Part shown: in pieces, positions 44,636 to 55,100 of the stretch
Layout of the letters: the number at the start of each line of letters is the position of its first letter
Position numbering within the stretch: position 1 is the stretch's first letter
Assembly (NCBI RefSeq): GCF_900545795.1
Contig: NZ_URAR01000011.1
Location: forward strand, 19,538 to 83,537
Origin: an uncultured Veillonella sp.
GTDB lineage: Bacteria; Bacillota; Negativicutes; Veillonellales; Veillonellaceae
DNA length: 64,000 bases
Reading direction: 5' to 3'
Notes under the pieces: model-generated
What the model was told of the DNA's origin: nothing
Databases searched by the model: none
The model's input: the letters and a program-made list of their open reading frames with translations, nothing else
Made by a program: the position numbers and the translations under genes

Positions 44636-45083
44636 TGCTCAAAATATTTTTGCAAAGCGCTTGAGGTTAGCAGTCAAAGAATCTACAGTATTAGTTCAAG
44701 AATATGCACAAAACAATCATCGGTATACGTCATATTCAAGTGAATTAGAGAAATCGGTGATGATGCGATTATTAGCAAATGGGTTAACTGGTGAGGTGTA
44801 TTTAGACACCTCAGTAGCAGAGTATGGACCGTTTGTGCATGAAGGAACTAAAGCGCATATGATCTTTCCTAAAAATAAGAAAGCTCTAAGATGGTTTGAA
44901 GGTTCTAATGTTGAAATCTTTTCTAAACGAGTACATCATCCTGGAACTAGGAAAGACCCGTTTTTATATAACGCTTTAAAGGCAAAAACTGCAGATATTA
45001 ACGCTATATTTGCTAAGCATACAGGAAAGGCGGTAGATGATATTGCAGGATCTATACGAAATCGAGTCTATACGTGGCGCTGA
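44628..45083 (+). CDS. HK97 gp10-like head-tail joining protein
   Basis: The 151-residue product contains AEYGPFVHEGTKAHMIFPKNKKALRW (about 64-90), the signature of the HK97 gp10 family involved in neck/tail completion. It overlaps both neighbours. A head-tail connector role is likely from position and motif. Confidence 0.8.
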   Translation: MNNAQNIFAKRLRLAVKESTVLVQEYAQNNHRYTSYSSELEKSVMMRLLANGLTGEVYLDTSVAEYGPFVHEGTKAHMIFPKNKKALRWFEGSNVEIFSKRVHHPGTRKDPFLYNALKAKTADINAIFAKHTGKAVDDIAGSIRNRVYTWR

Positions 45084-45441
45084 TGAGCTTTTAGGACCTA
45101 ATGTAACAGATGAAATTATGGAGAAGGCTGTAAAATGGTTGACCTACTTTGCGGCATCGCTATCTGTTCAAGTGGAAGAAATTGAACCTAGTTTTGTTGT
45201 GACAGAACTCATTACAGCTTATGCTATGAGAGAAGTTTGTATTAAGAAATCTTACGCACTAGGTGCTTCAGTGTTTAATCCAAGTAAGCTGGGGTCTAGT
45301 GTGGTAGATTATTTTGGTCAGAAGCTCAAGTATTACGAGTCTAAAATTAAAGAGCTAGAAAATCGAATTACAGCTGCTGATTTAACAGGTGGTAAGGAGG
45401 GTAAAGCAGGCTATCGCTCTGTAGCCTTATATAGGGGGTAA
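45037..45441 (+). CDS. Head-tail connector protein
   Basis: The 134-residue product is mostly helical and ends in a coiled region (YYESKIKELENRITAADL). The start ATG lies inside the end of the previous gene (47-base overlap) and has GGCGG upstream. By position it belongs to the neck proteins. I do not recognise a named family. Confidence 0.65.
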   Translation: MILQDLYEIESIRGADELLGPNVTDEIMEKAVKWLTYFAASLSVQVEEIEPSFVVTELITAYAMREVCIKKSYALGASVFNPSKLGSSVVDYFGQKLKYYESKIKELENRITAADLTGGKEGKAGYRSVALYRG

Positions 45442-45442
45442 T

Positions 45443-45883
45443 ATGCTATTTTATGAAGCACTACATTATATGGGGGATGAGCTTTTAAATCGTTGCGATG
45501 GAATTAATGTTTTTTATGGATTTAGACATCCATCAAGTTTTAGCATGAATGAGAGTAGCCAAATTGTTAATATTTATCGAAATAGTGAAGACGATGAATA
45601 TGTAAATATTTCCATCGCTTTATGGGTTCGTGAAGATGCTCCCGATTTAGATAGAGGATATGAGAAGTTAGCTACATTTGAGCAAAAATTTTTTAAAGCG
45701 ATTCAGGATTTAAACGAAGAATTATGGGCACTCGAAGCAGAGGGCCTTTTTTTATTGGATAACGTGCAACTTTTAAGTATTGAGATTGAATCTACAGCAG
45801 GTGATGACGGTAGTTTATGGCCTGCATTTGGTTCAGAAACAAAGCTTAAATTACGCATTCATAGACATAGGGAGGTGCGGTAA
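45443..45883 (+). CDS. Probable tail terminator/completion protein
   Basis: The 146-residue product lies directly before the major tail gene, where tail terminators usually sit. It is a mixed alpha/beta protein ending in an LKLRIHRHREVR strand. Its stop overlaps the next start (TAATG). Assignment is by position. Confidence 0.6.
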   Translation: MLFYEALHYMGDELLNRCDGINVFYGFRHPSSFSMNESSQIVNIYRNSEDDEYVNISIALWVREDAPDLDRGYEKLATFEQKFFKAIQDLNEELWALEAEGLFLLDNVQLLSIEIESTAGDDGSLWPAFGSETKLKLRIHRHREVR

Positions 45884-46401
45884 TGGCAACATCTAAGCCG
45901 ACCAATATTACAGAAACGGAAGGAGTATCCGATATGGCAACAGTGAAAAAAGCATTAGCACCAACTAAAAATGCTAATTTAGCAACAGTTGGTAAGAATT
46001 ATTTATTATATTTAAATACTGGCACAGATGAGGAAACTGGTGCGGAATGGACATTGTTAGGAGGACAACGTAGTGGTGATTTATCTCGTAAATCAGACTC
46101 TATTGATGCTTCTCATAAAGGGAGTGGTGGTTGGAAGACTACTCTACCTGGTTTAAAAGAATGGTCTATTGATTTGGAGACCTTATTAATGACTAATGAT
46201 GAGGGATTAAAAGCATTGGAACAAGCTTTTTTAGATGACCAATTGGTTAATTTAAAATTTGAATATCCGGATAAGTCTTATTACACTGGATGGGCCTCTT
46301 GTACAGAATTATCTGTTTCTGCGCCACATGATGACGTGGCAACGTATAAAGGCTCTTTAAATGGCGTAGGGCCATTGTCTGAATTAAAGAAAGGAAATTA
46401 A
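45883..46401 (+). CDS. Major tail protein
   Basis: The 172-residue product has KSDSIDASHKGSGGWKTTLPGLKEWSID (about 70-98), a signature of TP901-1-like tube proteins. A second in-frame ATG at 45934 has its own GGAAGGAG site nine bases upstream and repeats the first residues MAT. Both a 172- and a 155-residue form may be made. It polymerises into the tail tube. Confidence 0.82.
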   Translation: MATSKPTNITETEGVSDMATVKKALAPTKNANLATVGKNYLLYLNTGTDEETGAEWTLLGGQRSGDLSRKSDSIDASHKGSGGWKTTLPGLKEWSIDLETLLMTNDEGLKALEQAFLDDQLVNLKFEYPDKSYYTGWASCTELSVSAPHDDVATYKGSLNGVGPLSELKKGN

Positions 46402-46404
46402 TAA

Positions 46405-46791
46405 ATGGGTAAAAAAATTCCTTGCGATTGGTTTGGTGAAGGAGAATTTTTATATTTTAATATTATGCGTTTAGCTGAGTTTGAAAAAGCTGTTGGACGT
46501 CCGTTACAACGATTGTTATTCGAGGGATATTATCTTGATGATTTATTTGTTGCATATGAAATTGCGCTACGTCATGAAAAGAAGCGTTCTCCACAATTTT
46601 ATATTGATAGAATTCAGCATTTAGTAGAAAAAGAAGGGCTTACTATTTCTGATTTAACTTTACCAATTCAAAAAGCGTTGGTTGCAAGTGGGGTTGCCGG
46701 TAAACAGGCTTATTACGCTCTGTTCCCTGAAGAGCTCACTGAAGAAGAGGATGAAGAATTAAAAGCTGAAGAGGAAGTAGCAAAAAACTAA
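46405..46791 (+). CDS. Tail assembly chaperone (gpG-like)
   Basis: This 128-residue protein lies between the tube and tape-measure genes, as gpG of lambda does. It ends with an acidic tail (EELTEEEDEELKAEEEVAKN). Its last codons contain the slippery heptamer A-AAA-AAC, allowing a share of ribosomes to shift to -1 and make a longer form. The shorter form ends at TAA 46789-46791. Confidence 0.82.
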   Translation: MGKKIPCDWFGEGEFLYFNIMRLAEFEKAVGRPLQRLLFEGYYLDDLFVAYEIALRHEKKRSPQFYIDRIQHLVEKEGLTISDLTLPIQKALVASGVAGKQAYYALFPEELTEEEDEELKAEEEVAKN

Positions 46792-46812
46792 AAAGGGGGC
46801 ATATAGCCCCCT
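46782..46812 (+). promoter_or_regulatory. Programmed -1 ribosomal frameshift site
   Basis: A-AAA-AAC occupies 46782-46788 in the zero frame. Five bases on, a GC-rich hairpin (AGGGGGC at 46794-46800, GCCCCCT at 46806-46812, loop ATATA) would pause the ribosome. The -1 frame then stays open to 47141. All standard elements of a -1 site are present. Confidence 0.88.
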
Positions 46813-47141
46813 CATTTTTACAATGGATAGCATATAAAGAGCGTGTTGCGTATAGTGTTCTTCAATTAAAACCATGGGAGTTCGAACGACTGACGCCTTT
46901 AGAATTAGAGAAATTAGAACGCGGATTTAAAGAGAGGGAAAAATACCTAGATAGTAAATCAGCATTTTTGACTACATTAATAACTAATACACATTTAAAA
47001 GAGGGGCTTAATGTCGCAGATGTAATGAAAGCGTTACATCCAATGACGGCAGTTGAGCGAGTTAGAGCTGATAGAGCATTTGAACGAGAGTGGATAGAAG
47101 CACGAGGAGGTGAGATGGACAATGGCAAATACACAGATTAA
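46788..47141 (+). CDS. Frameshift extension of the tail chaperone (gpT-like part of gpGT)
   Basis: Read in the -1 frame after slippage, this 117-codon stretch has no stop until TAA 47139-47141 and has no start codon of its own with a binding site. It contains DSKSAFLTTLITNTHLKEGLN and a C-terminal charged tail, as in T-domain extensions of tail chaperones. The fusion would be 245 residues. It overlaps the start of the tape-measure gene by 20 bases. Confidence 0.83.
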   Translation, partial: LKRGHIAPSFLQWIAYKERVAYSVLQLKPWEFERLTPLELEKLERGFKEREKYLDSKSAFLTTLITNTHLKEGLNVADVMKALHPMTAVERVRADRAFEREWIEARGGEMDNGKYTD

Positions 47142-50100
47142 TGTACAGATTAATGGTAATTCTTCAGGTGCTCAGAAAGCGATAGCTGCTGTTGGAGCAA
47201 AAGCTGAGGCTGTTTTAGGTGGCAAATTACAAACTATTATGTCAAAAGCATTAAATACGTTGCCGATAGCTGGAGCAGCAATGGGCATTGGGATGATTGG
47301 TACAGCAGTATCAGATGTTACTTCAAGAGTTACTGGCTTAAGTGATAGATTAGCTTCAACTAAAGCACGTATTGATTTAATTAATGACGGGACACAGACC
47401 ACGTCAGAGCTAATGGATAAAGTTTATGCAGCTGCTAATAGATCTAGGGGCTCTTACATGGAGATGGCTAACAGTGTGGCAAAGTTGAATATGTTAGCTA
47501 AAGATGCGTTTAACTCTAATGACGAAGCAATTGCTTTTGCAGAACAAATGAATAAGCAGTTTAAAATTAGTGGGGCGAGTTTACAAGAGCAACAGGCTGC
47601 TATGTACCAATTAACACAAGCTATGGCAGCAGGTAAACTTCAAGGGGATGAGTTCAGGTCTATTATGGAGAATGCCCCTATGCTTGCTCAATCTCTATCT
47701 AAAGAATTGGGAGTATCTGTCGGCCAATTAAAGAATATGTCATCTGAAGGGGCATTAACCGCTGATGTTATTAAAAGTGCTTTGCTTAATTCTGCAGACG
47801 AGACAAATGCGAAGTTTGCTGAGTTGCCAATGACTTTTGAAGAGGTAGGGGCACAATTGCAAAATAGTGCTATACAAGCCTTTCAGCCGGTGTTAGATAC
47901 AATCAAAAGTACGACATCAACAGATGCTTTTCAATCAGTCCTTGCTGGGGTTCAGACTGTATTTCAAGGAATGGCAGCGGCAGCTCAAATAGGGGTGATG
48001 GGGATTCAAGGTGCGTTTTCGGTAGGAACAATTGCTGTATCAACATTTTCTAATATTGTACGCTCCACAGGTAGTGTTATAGCTGCTTTTGGGCCTGTTG
48101 CGATTGGTACATTTGCTGGAGTTACAAGTTATATAGTGGCAGCTCGAATTGCTACCACGGCTTTGGGCACTGCAATGACGGTTCAACAAGCTATTCAAAA
48201 AGGTGTAGTTGCATCTACTGCAGCTTATAACCTCATATTAAAAGGTAGTCAAAGTGCAATGGTAGCATATAGAGGCGCTATGGCAGCAGTACGGTTAGAG
48301 ATGACTATAGTGAAAGCTACTACGGCAGGCCTAGGTGTATTAACAGGCATATTGCGTGCGAGATATGTAGCAGGGAAAGTAGCTACATTGGCCATGGCAG
48401 GTGGTCAAGCAGTTTTAAATGCTGTTATGAAAGCAAATCCGATTGGATTTGTTATTGGACTATTAATAGCTATTGGTAGTGCATTTGCTACTGCTAGTGT
48501 AGCAAGTAATGGATTAAGCGAAACCTTAACTAGTGTCTGGAATAGCGTTGTTCATACTTCTGCATGGGCTGTAAATAAGGTAATTGGGCTTATCAATATG
48601 TTAATCAAAGGGTTTAACATGGTTGGCTCTAAAATTGCAGGGCTTGCGGGAACTAGCTTTACAGCTGTGTCTGAGATTAGTGAATTAAATCCAGAGGATG
48701 TGCAAAGTTTTGCTGATACGACTGGAGGAATACTTAAACAGGCGTTTGATTTTACTGCAATGCCTTCAACTGATGTTGGGGATATAAGTGGAGCAGACAG
48801 TTCTGGAGGTATAGGAAGTGGCTCTGGTAGCAGCAGAGGAGGCGGCAGTCAAGGTAAAGGCAGCGAAGCGCTAGAAGAAGCTAAACGTGTACATGAAGCA
48901 ATTCTAGATAGTTGGTATGATATGTTTGGTAAACAGTCGGAGTTAGTTGATAGATGGTTAGCTAAAGAACTAGAAGAATTAGAGAAGTCTAAAACCAATA
49001 ATCTCAATTATGAAGAAGATAAAACACGGCTGATGGAAATGTATTCTAAAAAAAGAGAACAGGCACTTTATGAAGAAGCTAAGCGAGCACGAGAGATTCA
49101 AAACTCGGTATATGATATGTCTGTTAAGCATAACTTAGCCATGCAATTGCAAGATTCATCAGGTGCTACGTCTCCTATGACAAAATTTGCTGAAGAGTAT
49201 AAACAAGCTTTGATAGATATAGAACGAACCTATCAAGAATATAGCGATGAGTATGCTGCTATGTCTAAGCGAGATCAAGACACATATATTGCTGCATTAA
49301 AAGCTCAAGGGTTAGCCTTCGAGCTAAGTAAAAACAATGAGCTAAAATTTACAGAACAAATTAATGCAGAAAAGTACGCTGCTGATGAGAACTATGCTAA
49401 ACAACGGGCCGAATTGTTAAGAACTCAGGCTGAGGAAGAATGGCTTATTTCTGAGGCAATGAGAACACAAAACTTTGAGGCACTGCAACAAGCATTATCT
49501 GATGAATATGTAGCAATTAAAGAAAATTATGAGCTACGAAAAGAGCTTATGACAGAATATCAAGAAGCTGTTATGAATTCTCATTGGAGCGCACAAGAGG
49601 CTATGTTCAATACAATGAATGCTGGACTAGATAGTATGGAAGAGTCTTTATCTAGTATTTTACAAGGGACTAAAAGTATAACAACCATGTTTCAGAATAT
49701 GGGGAAGGCAGTGCTAAAAACTATATCTGATATGGCAGCGCAATGGATTGCAGCACAGTTAAAGCAGATGCTATTTGGTAAAATGCTACAATCACAACAA
49801 ACTGCAACAAGTATAGCTGCTGCAAATGCGCAATTAGGGCCTTGGACACAATTGGCACAACAGGTATCAATGGCTACATTTGGTGTAAGCGCCACTACTG
49901 GCATGGCTGCGTGGAGTGCTGCTAGTGCTATGGGTCAAGTGCAGAGTGCTTCTTCATCTATATTATCCGGAGGGCTATCTGGTAATGGAGTGGCATCGTT
50001 TACAGCTTCAAATACATCTTCTCTGATTAGAAGTAGCAGTATGATTGGATTGGCTGATGGAGGGCTTGCTACAGGAGAAACATATGCTCGTATTGCAGAA

Positions 50101-50325
50101 GGTAAATATCCGGAAGCAGTTTTACCTCTAAGTGAGAATGTATTTAACCAAATTGGGGAAGGTATTGCTCGTAGTGAAGGTGGTGGCGGTACTGTAATGC
50201 TTAATATATCTACTATGGATGCTGAATCCTTTATATCTTGGTTAGGCTCAAAAGGTGGCCAAGCTATTAAACAATATTTGTATGATAATAATCGTGAATT
50301 TGTAGCAGATACGGGAGTATGGTAA
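47122..50325 (+). CDS. Tail tape measure protein
   Basis: This 1,067-residue protein sets tail length and aids DNA entry. The N-terminal tape-measure domain runs from about 60 to 250 (QQAAMYQLTQAMAAGKLQGDEFRSIMENAPMLAQ), followed by Ala-rich hydrophobic segments (280-480) that could cross a membrane, a Gly/Ser-rich linker near 570, coiled coils (600-870) and a compact end. The ATG at 47122 follows AGGAGG by eleven bases; a GTG at 47110 touches that site and is unlikely. Confidence 0.92.
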   Translation: MANTQINVQINGNSSGAQKAIAAVGAKAEAVLGGKLQTIMSKALNTLPIAGAAMGIGMIGTAVSDVTSRVTGLSDRLASTKARIDLINDGTQTTSELMDKVYAAANRSRGSYMEMANSVAKLNMLAKDAFNSNDEAIAFAEQMNKQFKISGASLQEQQAAMYQLTQAMAAGKLQGDEFRSIMENAPMLAQSLSKELGVSVGQLKNMSSEGALTADVIKSALLNSADETNAKFAELPMTFEEVGAQLQNSAIQAFQPVLDTIKSTTSTDAFQSVLAGVQTVFQGMAAAAQIGVMGIQGAFSVGTIAVSTFSNIVRSTGSVIAAFGPVAIGTFAGVTSYIVAARIATTALGTAMTVQQAIQKGVVASTAAYNLILKGSQSAMVAYRGAMAAVRLEMTIVKATTAGLGVLTGILRARYVAGKVATLAMAGGQAVLNAVMKANPIGFVIGLLIAIGSAFATASVASNGLSETLTSVWNSVVHTSAWAVNKVIGLINMLIKGFNMVGSKIAGLAGTSFTAVSEISELNPEDVQSFADTTGGILKQAFDFTAMPSTDVGDISGADSSGGIGSGSGSSRGGGSQGKGSEALEEAKRVHEAILDSWYDMFGKQSELVDRWLAKELEELEKSKTNNLNYEEDKTRLMEMYSKKREQALYEEAKRAREIQNSVYDMSVKHNLAMQLQDSSGATSPMTKFAEEYKQALIDIERTYQEYSDEYAAMSKRDQDTYIAALKAQGLAFELSKNNELKFTEQINAEKYAADENYAKQRAELLRTQAEEEWLISEAMRTQNFEALQQALSDEYVAIKENYELRKELMTEYQEAVMNSHWSAQEAMFNTMNAGLDSMEESLSSILQGTKSITTMFQNMGKAVLKTISDMAAQWIAAQLKQMLFGKMLQSQQTATSIAAANAQLGPWTQLAQQVSMATFGVSATTGMAAWSAASAMGQVQSASSSILSGGLSGNGVASFTASNTSSLIRSSSMIGLADGGLATGETYARIAEGKYPEAVLPLSENVFNQIGEGIARSEGGGGTVMLNISTMDAESFISWLGSKGGQAIKQYLYDNNREFVADTGVW

Positions 50326-50891
50326 TGGCAACTTTGAAGAAATTTCCTAATATTAATACCCTTGAATGGAAGTCAACTAAATCCCAAAAGTGGAATACGG
50401 TAGTAAAAACGTCAGGTGCGGGTAAAGTTCGCACCTTAACTACGTGGCAACGTCCACAATATACAATTACTACTGCCTTTGCCTATCTGACTCCTGCACA
50501 ATATAAAACGCTCATGGGCTTTTTTGCTAGTACAAAAAGTGGACATCAGCCTTTCCTTTGGCTAGACCCAGAGGATTATGAAGAAAAGGGGATTCGTCTT
50601 GGTGTAGGAAGTGATGGTAAGTGGCAAGCCATGCGTAAAATGGGGGATTATTTAGAGCCGGTAGAATACATAGAAAATTTAGTATTGTATGCTGATGGGA
50701 AAAAGGTAGGTAGTGTAAGGGTTGATAAAGGATTAATCACTACATCGGATCCCTTATCGCCTACAGCTGTTATTACGGCTGATTATAAATATTACTGGAA
50801 AGTGCGCTTGAGTGGTGATGAGTTCACGGCCGAACTACAGTATAAGAATATCTATAAATCAAAATCAATAAAGTTGGTGACAGTGCGATGA
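50325..50891 (+). CDS. DUF2460-family distal tail protein
   Basis: The 188-residue product begins with FPNINTLEWKSTKSQKWNTVVKTSGAGKVRTLTTWQ, the pattern of DUF2460 (gene-transfer-agent g12-like), the distal tail adaptor after the tape measure. The ATG at 50325 overlaps the previous stop by one base and is seven bases after GGGAG. It is coupled to the next gene by ATGA. Confidence 0.8.
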   Translation: MATLKKFPNINTLEWKSTKSQKWNTVVKTSGAGKVRTLTTWQRPQYTITTAFAYLTPAQYKTLMGFFASTKSGHQPFLWLDPEDYEEKGIRLGVGSDGKWQAMRKMGDYLEPVEYIENLVLYADGKKVGSVRVDKGLITTSDPLSPTAVITADYKYYWKVRLSGDEFTAELQYKNIYKSKSIKLVTVR

Positions 50892-51739
50892 AACAAGTCA
50901 GTGAAGCATTAGAAGTGCATTTGAATCAAGAAAAATCATTTTTAAGTTGTGACTTATATGAATTATTGCTTAAAAGCGGTGTAGCATACTATTGGGCTAT
51001 TACAGATATGGATGTAAAGCTAGGTGGTAAGATATATCGTGCTGATGGGCCTATTATTACACGCAATCAGATTAAAACTAGCTCTACTGTTAGCGTAGAT
51101 AAGTTGACAGTCACTGTTAATTGTAATCACGAGGACCGTATAGGTGGTGTACCTATTATGGCTGTAGCACATAATGGTGGTTTTGATGGGGCAACATTAA
51201 AGCTTAGACGAGCCTTTTTCAAGGATAATGGGCAGGTAATTGATGCTATTGATTTGTTCGAAGGTCTCGTTGAAGTCAAAAAAGGTGGCGGGCTTACATT
51301 ACAGCTTGATGTCAAATCTACAGTACAAAAGCTAAATGTAGAATATCCAACACGCCGCTATTATCCACAATGCCCTTATTGTATTTATGATAGTGATTGT
51401 GGCGTAGATATTAAACAGTATCGTAAACGAGTTAAGGTAACAACTGTTATTAGTGCACATGAGGTGCGTTTTGATACCACATTTGCTAATGGATACTACG
51501 ATGCAGGTGGCATTGAATGGTTAGATGGACCTTTGGTAGGTCAATCTACGCAAATCATGAAAAGCCAAAATAATCAGATTACATTCATGAGTGCAGCAGA
51601 TGCAATGCCACAAGTTAACAATGAAGCATATATTTATCCTGGCTGTGATAAGACTCCAGCTACTTGTAAAAGCAAATTTAATAATTTTAGCCGAAATAGA
51701 GCTACACCTTATGTGCCTCTTAAGGAGTCGATACGTTAA
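50888..51739 (+). CDS. DUF2163/BR0599-family tail hub protein
   Basis: This 283-residue protein resembles GTA g13, the iron-sulfur-bearing hub: the Cys-rich segment YPQCPYCIYDSDCG (about 158) and the later CDKTPATCKSKFNN (about 256) supply cysteines that could bind a metal cluster. It lies between DUF2460 and NlpC/P60 genes exactly as in gene transfer agents. Confidence 0.8.
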   Translation: MKQVSEALEVHLNQEKSFLSCDLYELLLKSGVAYYWAITDMDVKLGGKIYRADGPIITRNQIKTSSTVSVDKLTVTVNCNHEDRIGGVPIMAVAHNGGFDGATLKLRRAFFKDNGQVIDAIDLFEGLVEVKKGGGLTLQLDVKSTVQKLNVEYPTRRYYPQCPYCIYDSDCGVDIKQYRKRVKVTTVISAHEVRFDTTFANGYYDAGGIEWLDGPLVGQSTQIMKSQNNQITFMSAADAMPQVNNEAYIYPGCDKTPATCKSKFNNFSRNRATPYVPLKESIR

Positions 51740-52188
51740 TGGAACAAGGAGAATTAATTGCTAATGTGGCTTTAACTTGGGTCGGAACGCCTTACATGAA
51801 TTATGCTATGGTAAAAGGGCGAGGCGTAGATTGTGCTCATCTTATCGTGGGAGTACTCCTTGAAGCAGGTTTATTGCATGAAGGCGATTTGCGGATAGAA
51901 GCATATTCAAATGAATGGCATTTGCATCGGTCAGAAGAAAAGTTTATTAAACATATTAAGAAAATTGCCTATGAGGTAACGAAACCTCAGATTGGCGATT
52001 TTTTATTATATCAATATGGACGGTGTGTAAGTCATGGAGCAATTTTAGTAGAGCCTAATGTAGTAGCTCATGCATTTGTTGATCAAGGCGTTATTTTATC
52101 TAAGCTTGATGATGTACTTTTTTATGACAACACAGGTAAGAGTAGATTACGAAAAATTTATAGATTTAATGGAAAGGGGGAACCCTAA
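51739..52188 (+). CDS. NlpC/P60-like tail peptidase
   Basis: This 149-residue protein has GVDCAHLI near residue 33 (catalytic Cys) and SHGAILVEPN near 95 (His), the diad of NlpC/P60-type peptidases. It may cut cross-linking peptides in peptidoglycan during DNA entry. It is coupled to its neighbours with one-base overlaps (TAATG). Confidence 0.8.
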   Translation: MEQGELIANVALTWVGTPYMNYAMVKGRGVDCAHLIVGVLLEAGLLHEGDLRIEAYSNEWHLHRSEEKFIKHIKKIAYEVTKPQIGDFLLYQYGRCVSHGAILVEPNVVAHAFVDQGVILSKLDDVLFYDNTGKSRLRKIYRFNGKGEP

Positions 52189-55100
52189 TGGGCTTTTTAT
52201 TTGGTGGTAGTAAAAATACGACTACTAGAGCTGATAAAATTGGTGATTTCCAAATTAATAGTGCTTCTTATGGTGAAGTAGTACCGGATGTATTAGGGAC
52301 AACCCGAGTATCCGGTAATGTTATTTATTGGGATGATTTTACAGCTCATGAACATAAACAGACACAGCGCACAGGTAAAGGTGGCGGTTCAAAGCATACT
52401 AACATAAGTTATACATACACCGTAGCAGCTGCTCTTGCCTTATGCGAGGGGCCCATTAGCGGTGTAGGAAAGGTATGGGTAGATAAAGAAGTTTATGACT
52501 ACCCACATCCAAGTATACAGCTTAGCCTTTTTAATGGAGCGAAAGGGCAATCTCCATGGCCTTATGTACAAGGGAAGCATCCAGAAAAGGCATTACCTTA
52601 TTCAGGACTTGCGTATATGGCTGGTGTAGTTGATTTAGGTGATAGAGGCAGTTTACCTAATTATAATTTTGAAGTAAGAGGTAAATTGCTTAATACCGGC
52701 GATGGAGTTGATGTTAATCCAGCTGATTATATCGTGCACGTACTAAAAAGTGCAGGTATGAGTGATGTGCAAATTGATGGATTAGACAACTATCGTAAGT
52801 ACTGTGCAGCGGCGGATATGTTAATCTCATCGCCGCCTAGTATGTCGGCAGAAAAGGCTCAATCAATCATTAATGATATTGCAGAGATGACTAACGCCTA
52901 TTTATTTTGGTCGAATAACAAACTCAAAATTGTACCTTTAGCAGATGAGGCTATTAATGGTTGGGGTCCTGATAAACAGATTAAGTATGACCTAACACAT
53001 GATGATTTGATACCTGGTAGTGATGGCCAGTTGGTTTTATATAGTCGCAAGGATAGTAGTGAATGTTATAACCAAGCTAGTGTAGAGTTTATTAATCGTG
53101 CTAACAGTTATGAAAAAGAGGTAGTATCGTTCGAAGTAGTGGCCGATGTACAGCGTAATGGATTACGTCCTGCAAGTGTAAAACAGGCACACTATTTATA
53201 CACTAAAAAGAGAGCTATGTACTTAGCTGAACAGCTAGCTATGAAACAACTATATGCTAAAAATCAATATACCTTTAGATTGGACTGGGCTTTTTGTCGA
53301 CTTGAACCAGGAGATTTAGTAACTTTGACTGACGATATTTGTCAGCTTAACAAGCAAGTTGTAGTTATTACTGCGGTGAACGAAGCAAATGATGGCCAAC
53401 TTGAAATTACTGCTGTAGGTAAACCACCAGGCACATATGCACCTGCTAAATATGATGTCCACGAAAACGAAAGGCCTTTTGTTGACTATAACCAAGCGGC
53501 ACCGAGCATTACGAACTTGAGTATTATACAAGCACCTGGGGATATTGCTGGCGATGAGCTTCTATTTGGAGTTACAGCGCCTAATGGTTGGGGTGGTTGC
53601 AATGTATGGGTGTCTGATAGTGGTGAGGCGTATAAGCAAATTGGAACAATCAGTCGAAGGGCACGCATTGGTAAGCTAGTAAGCTCCCTTTACGAGGCAG
53701 CTACAACAGGAATGATTAAGATGGACTATGGTGAGCTTAAAAGTGGTACTCATCTTGATGCGGAGCGAGGGAATACAGTATGCTGGCTTAACGGTGAATG
53801 TTTATCGTATGAAAAGGCTACACTGCAAGCTAACGGTAATTGTTTATTATCTAGTATCGTAAGAGGACAATATGGGACGTTGGCTATAGATCATATCCCT
53901 GGAGAAGAAATTGTAAGATTGGACGAAGCGTTGTTCCGCGCGCCATATAGGACAGAAGATATAGGAAAGAAAATTTACATTAAATGTACATCGATGAATA
54001 TCTTTGGTGGGCAAGAACAAGATTTATCTGAAGTCAAGGCTTATGAGTATACAATTAGGCCATATTATATTCCAGAAGTAAGTAATTTAACTTTATATAC
54101 TAAGTATTATGATTTAGGTCGTGGTGTTAAGAGTTTTGATGTTATTGCTACATTTAAGCAGCCTAATATTAGTAGTTTTGACACTGCAGAAGGCTGGTAT
54201 AGAGAAAGTGGCGGAGAATGGAAGTATGGGGGTACTGGCAATGGTCAAGTAGTTATTAGTGGATGTGAGTTAGGAAAAACTTATGATGTAAGAGTGCAAG
54301 TAAAAGATATTCATGGGAATTATTCACAGGGTGTAACTAAATCTATTCAGGTAGTAATGAAATCAGAAAAGCCAAACGCACCTCAAGGTTTTTCTGTTTC
54401 ATTTAGTGATAGAGCATATTTTTATTGGCTCGAGGTCCGAAATGCTGATGTAGACTACTATGAGGTGCGGGCCGACATGAATCCAGGTGTAACAGCTGGT
54501 CTTATTGGTCGTAGTAATAATACGACTTTTAGTACAGATACTCTTATCAATCGGCAAGGAAAGATTTATTTATATGCACATAATCCTATTAAAGGATATA
54601 GTGCACCGTCAATGGTGGAATATAATGTGCCTCAACCGCAACGTATCGCAGAGTTTAATGCAAGATATGTAATTGGAGGTCTAGTTGTTGAATTTCCGGC
54701 TATCCCAGGTAGTTGTAGAGGAGCTAATGTATATATTGATGGAAGTGCAGTATTATATATGAATAATAGTGTATTTGTTCCGCTAGATGCTGGGGTATAT
54801 ACAGTAAAGCTTGCTTATGTCGATATCTTTGGTGAAGGTCCACAATCAGATGAAAAGATAGTTGCTGTTAAAGATGTAATTGATAAAGAAGCAATAAAAC
54901 GTATTGGCATTTCAAGAGACTTATTAGATGAGTCATTAAATCAAACGTTAAACTCTTTAGAAACTTTGCCTGGCAGTATTGATGGAATAGTAACAAAGAT
55001 AGATGCAGCTAATAACTCTATTAATTCTGTTGTAGCAAACCTTCAAGGGGACCCTAGAGAATCCGGCTATAGTGCAATTACTCAGCTTTATGACAGTTTG

